DNA from: Trochalopteron elliotii | Taxonomy: Eukaryota; Chordata; Aves; Passeriformes; Leiothrichidae | Assembly: GCA_024734555.1 (NCBI GenBank) | Contig: JANPWX010000247.1 | Location: 2,296,907 to 2,360,906, forward strand | Length of the DNA stretch: 64,000 nucleotides | Direction of reading: 5' to 3' | Shown here: positions 61,486-64,000 of the stretch, one piece after another | How the letters are laid out: every line of letters starts with the position of its first letter | Numbering within the stretch: the first letter of the stretch is position 1 | Notes under the pieces: model-generated | Told to the model about the DNA's origin: nothing | The model's input: the letters and a program-made list of their open reading frames with translations, nothing else | The model's database searches: none | Translations under genes and position numbers: made by a program

Positions 61486-61656
61486 TTGCCCAGAGAAATT
61501 GTGGATGCCCCATCTCTGGCACTGTTTAAAGGCCAAGTTTGATGGGACCTTGAGCTACTTGGTTTAGTGGGAGGTGTCCCTGCTCATGGCAGAGGGACTG
61601 AAACTAGACAACCTTTAAAGTCATTTCCAAACCAAACTATTCAATGATTCTATAAC
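61486..61656 (+). mobile_element. CR1 LINE 3'-end fragment
   Basis: Landmarks are TTGCCCAGAGAAATTGTGGA, TGCCCCATCTCTGGCACTGT, GGGAGGTGTCCCTGCTCATG, GGGACTGAAACTAGACAACC and the terminal CAATGATTCTATAAC. This is the last 170 or so bases of a CR1 copy with its own 3' signature, so it is a separate insertion from the fragment at 60935-61228. Confidence 0.92.
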
Positions 61657-61879
61657 TTCTAGTGGTTTCACTCTATTTTTCAAGATTAACTTTGATCAGA
61701 AAATGATCAAAATCAAGACTAGATTTAAAATTTTTGGATTTAGGTGCCTGGAGCAGAATTGCATCAGAAAAATATCAAGAGCAGACATGATATGCATAGA
61801 GTCTACTTCTCGGAAGGTAACCAGTTTTTCATCTGTGTTTGCTTTATTTTGTAGGGTTTTCTAGATCTGAATTCCCAGA
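61657..61879. other. Unannotated sequence
   Basis: Nothing is recognised. Confidence 0.6.
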
Positions 61880-62167
61880 TCACTCTGACAGGCTGTGAGA
61901 AGCCAAATCTAATCTAGGTGGTTTCATACAGAACTTGAAGGTTACTTGTTTACCAGTTTCACAAAACTCCTCAATTATTGTCTTCATAGCCAACCTACAC
62001 AAACTATCTGCCAATGCAACTGCTATTTTAGACATATAGCCAGCTAAAATTAATGCTTTTCTCATTTTATTTTTTGCAGCTGACATCTCTGTTATTCTTT
62101 TATCACTTTTTGCTGCTTCACGTTGTTCATTGTTCTGACCATATCTTACTCTCTGTAACTCCCCCAT
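61880..62167 (-). other. Open frame of 95 codons, coding status doubtful
   Basis: The minus-strand frame encodes a lysine/glutamate-rich start ('NNEQREAAKSDKRITEMSAA') followed by an amphipathic stretch ('KALILAGYMSKIAVALADSL'). It looks more protein-like than most frames in the window, but I recognise no domain. An in-frame stop lies 33 bases upstream of the ATG, no convincing splice acceptor is seen, and a donor-like GTAAAC lies inside it (around 61952). It may be a decayed exon, a pseudogene fragment or chance. Confidence 0.13.
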
Positions 62168-62615
62168 ATTAATAGTGTGGCAAATGAGGTAGGCAGAAGT
62201 TCATCTATTATCTGTAAGATGATAAGCCAACTGTCCACTTGCTGACCTCAAAAAATATTTAATTTGCCATCCTGATATTTATCTTGTGAGATGTATTCAT
62301 ACTTTGTAATAAGAAATACACTTTCAGTTCCAGCAATTGAAGAAAGCAGGTTGTTCTCATTACTTGAAGGGAATAATAAAATTCAAATCTGAGATATCCC
62401 TGTCAATGCCTTCATGAGGGATTTGCTGTTCTAAGGGGAAATATTTGGTAAACCTGCAATTGAGTCCTCTGGTTTCTTAGAGCTACACTTATAAAAGACA
62501 CACAAAGGCTATGTTCCATACATTTAAACACTCCTAATCTGCTTATAAATGTGATGTTGGACATCTTTAGATGGACTAGCTCCATGGGCAACAATTTAAT
62601 AAAACTTTACCCATT
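62168..62615. other. Unannotated AT-rich sequence
   Basis: Nothing is recognised. Confidence 0.6.
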
Positions 62616-63202
62616 TGTTGTGGTTTAACCCCAGCCAGAAGCCAAGCCCCATACAGCTGCTGACTCACTCACCCAGCAGGACTGGGGAGAGAATCGGAAG
62701 GACAAAAGCTGGAAAATTCATGAGTTGAGGTAAAGACAATTTAATAAGGAAAGCAAAAGCCATGTGCACAAACAAAGCAAAATAAGGAACTAATTCACTG
62801 CTTCCCATAGACAGGCAGGTGTTCAGCCATCTCCAGGAGAGCAGGGTCCCATCCCATGTAATGGTCATTTGGAAAGACAAACTCCATCACTCCAAATGTG
62901 TCCTCGCTGCATCCTCCTCCCCTCTACTCTATATGCTGAGCATGATGCCATATGATTTGGAATATCCCTTTGGTCATTTTGGGTCACCTGCCCCAGTTGT
63001 ATCTCCTTCCAACCTCCCATGCACCCTCAACTTCCTTTTCAGTGTATAAATAGGAAAAGTAGAAAAGGCCTTGGTTCTGTGTAAGCCCTGCTGTGCAATA
63101 ACAAAAATATCTCTCTATTATCAATCCTGTGTTCAGCACAAATCCAAAACACAGCCCCATACCAGTCACTGTGAAGAAAGTTTACCCCAACCAAAATCAA
63201 CA
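62616..63202 (-). mobile_element. Solo LTR of an avian endogenous retrovirus
   Basis: The plus strand starts TGTTGTGGTTTAACCCCAGC and ends ACCAAAATCAACA, so on minus the unit begins TGTTGATTTTGG and ends in GGTTAAACCACAACA, with TG...CA termini. From memory this is the common bird LTR whose ends read 'TGTCCTGGTTT' and 'TTAAACCACGACA'. Internal landmarks agree, notably GGAATATCCCTTTGGTCATT, TTTGGGTCACCTGCCCCAG and ACAGCCCCATACCAG. The plus-strand CTCTATATGCTGAGCATGA marks a degraded TATA region for minus-strand transcription. The flanks TACCCATT and TACCATT suggest a decayed target-site duplication. It is about 587 bp, with no adjacent viral genes, so it is a solo LTR. Confidence 0.88.
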
Positions 63203-64000
63203 TACCATTTTTAATCATATTTTGACTGTGAGAATTATTCCTTCTTTCTCCCTGTTGTCTTTCTTGGCCTTTTTCTGCTTTGACAGATAAGTTGTGGAAT
63301 ACTAGAGACAGTCTCTGAAGGGGATCTACTGGAAGCCTGGCTCCTGTAGGGGGTACTCAGACCAGACATGTAGCTTAACCCAAGAAAAAAATTTTCTTCA
63401 AAGATTACATGTTGAGATAGGAATGGTGCTCATTCTCAGTTCACCAAAATAAGTTTTGAAAAACATTCCTATGCTGAATTACAATGAAATGTTGTCATTT
63501 ATTAATAAAAAGAATATCACTCCTATACAGAATAATATTTTTGTTCAGCGAAGGGTACAGGTTTTATTAAAAATTAAAATTAGAGCTTTCTTGTTTGAAA
63601 GTGTCAGGTAGAGTCTTGACAAGCACTTTGAGACTGTACTCCAAAAGATGATTGATTAAATTTGAACTTCAAAGAACCTGCAAAACTTAAAAGAGTGTTT
63701 TCAAATGAAAAACACATTTTCATGAAATTTTCCAGACCAGTTATGTCCCATACAGTATTCAACTCTGTTTACTTATGCAGTATAGATTATTGTGGTAGTC
63801 TAATTTCATAATAATGCTTGTTAAAGAACAGTAAGAAAGAAAAATTGAAAAAATCAGTGAAAAAAGTGAGGAAGTAGTAGTATACAATATTAATCATGCT
63901 TATCCTGGGAGGAGCTCTCAGGTAGCACTTTAGTTGCTATAACCATGAAAAAATATTTTAATTCTACATTATTAAGCATACATTTGTAAGGCCTCCATTA
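63203..64000. other. Unannotated AT-rich sequence
   Basis: No gene or identifiable repeat up to the window end. Confidence 0.6.

Noticed and set aside
1..64000. CRISPR arrays, operons, rRNA or tRNA genes, or an intact endogenous virus
   Set aside because: No regularly spaced repeats, no clustered coding frames and no cloverleaf or rRNA segments were seen. The only retroviral traces are two solo LTRs without internal genes.

Overview
The window is non-coding, A+T-rich vertebrate DNA, most likely from a bird. The main evidence is a set of CR1 LINE fragments, several ending in the CR1 3' signature (variants of ATTCTATGATTCT), plus two solo LTRs of types I associate with avian, probably passerine, genomes. 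The species and chromosome cannot be read from the sequence. I found no convincing protein-coding gene, no rRNA or tRNA, no CRISPR array and no operon-like organisation. The region is best read as a gene desert or the inside of a very large intron.

Layout. From 1 to 2.4 kb, a CR1 3' fragment is followed 15 bp later by a solo LTR (1951-2407) with TGATGCC/GGCATCA ends and a flanking TCTA repeat. From 2.4 to 18 kb the sequence is mostly unique, with a hairpin (4858-4895), a purine tract built on two identical 24-base units (8327-8395), a MIR-like SINE remnant (10522-10622), an old CR1 ORF2 fragment (13041-13215) and conserved-element-like AT-rich stretches. From 18.0 to 22.4 kb two long 5'-truncated CR1 copies (minus 18053-19310, plus 21277-22401) cover the same part of the element and form a large inverted repeat. 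From 25 to 32 kb there is a MIR-like element, three short CR1 pieces and one weak exon-like reading frame on the minus strand (26706-26887).

From 32 to 54 kb the sequence is mostly unique, with G/T simple repeats at 38.6 and 40.1-40.3 kb and four inverted repeats (36931, 41148, 47145, 48477). At 54.03-54.74 kb there is a degenerate direct duplication of a sequence I do not recognise, the best candidate here for an uncatalogued repeat. From 60 to 63.2 kb lie a MIR-like remnant, two CR1 3' fragments and a second solo LTR on the minus strand (62616-63202).

No genes work together here, and I did not find an undescribed biological system. The things worth checking are the 54-kb repeat, the CR1 inverted pair, the hairpins, the candidate conserved elements and two weak minus-strand coding candidates. 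All calls were made by eye, without alignment or database searches.
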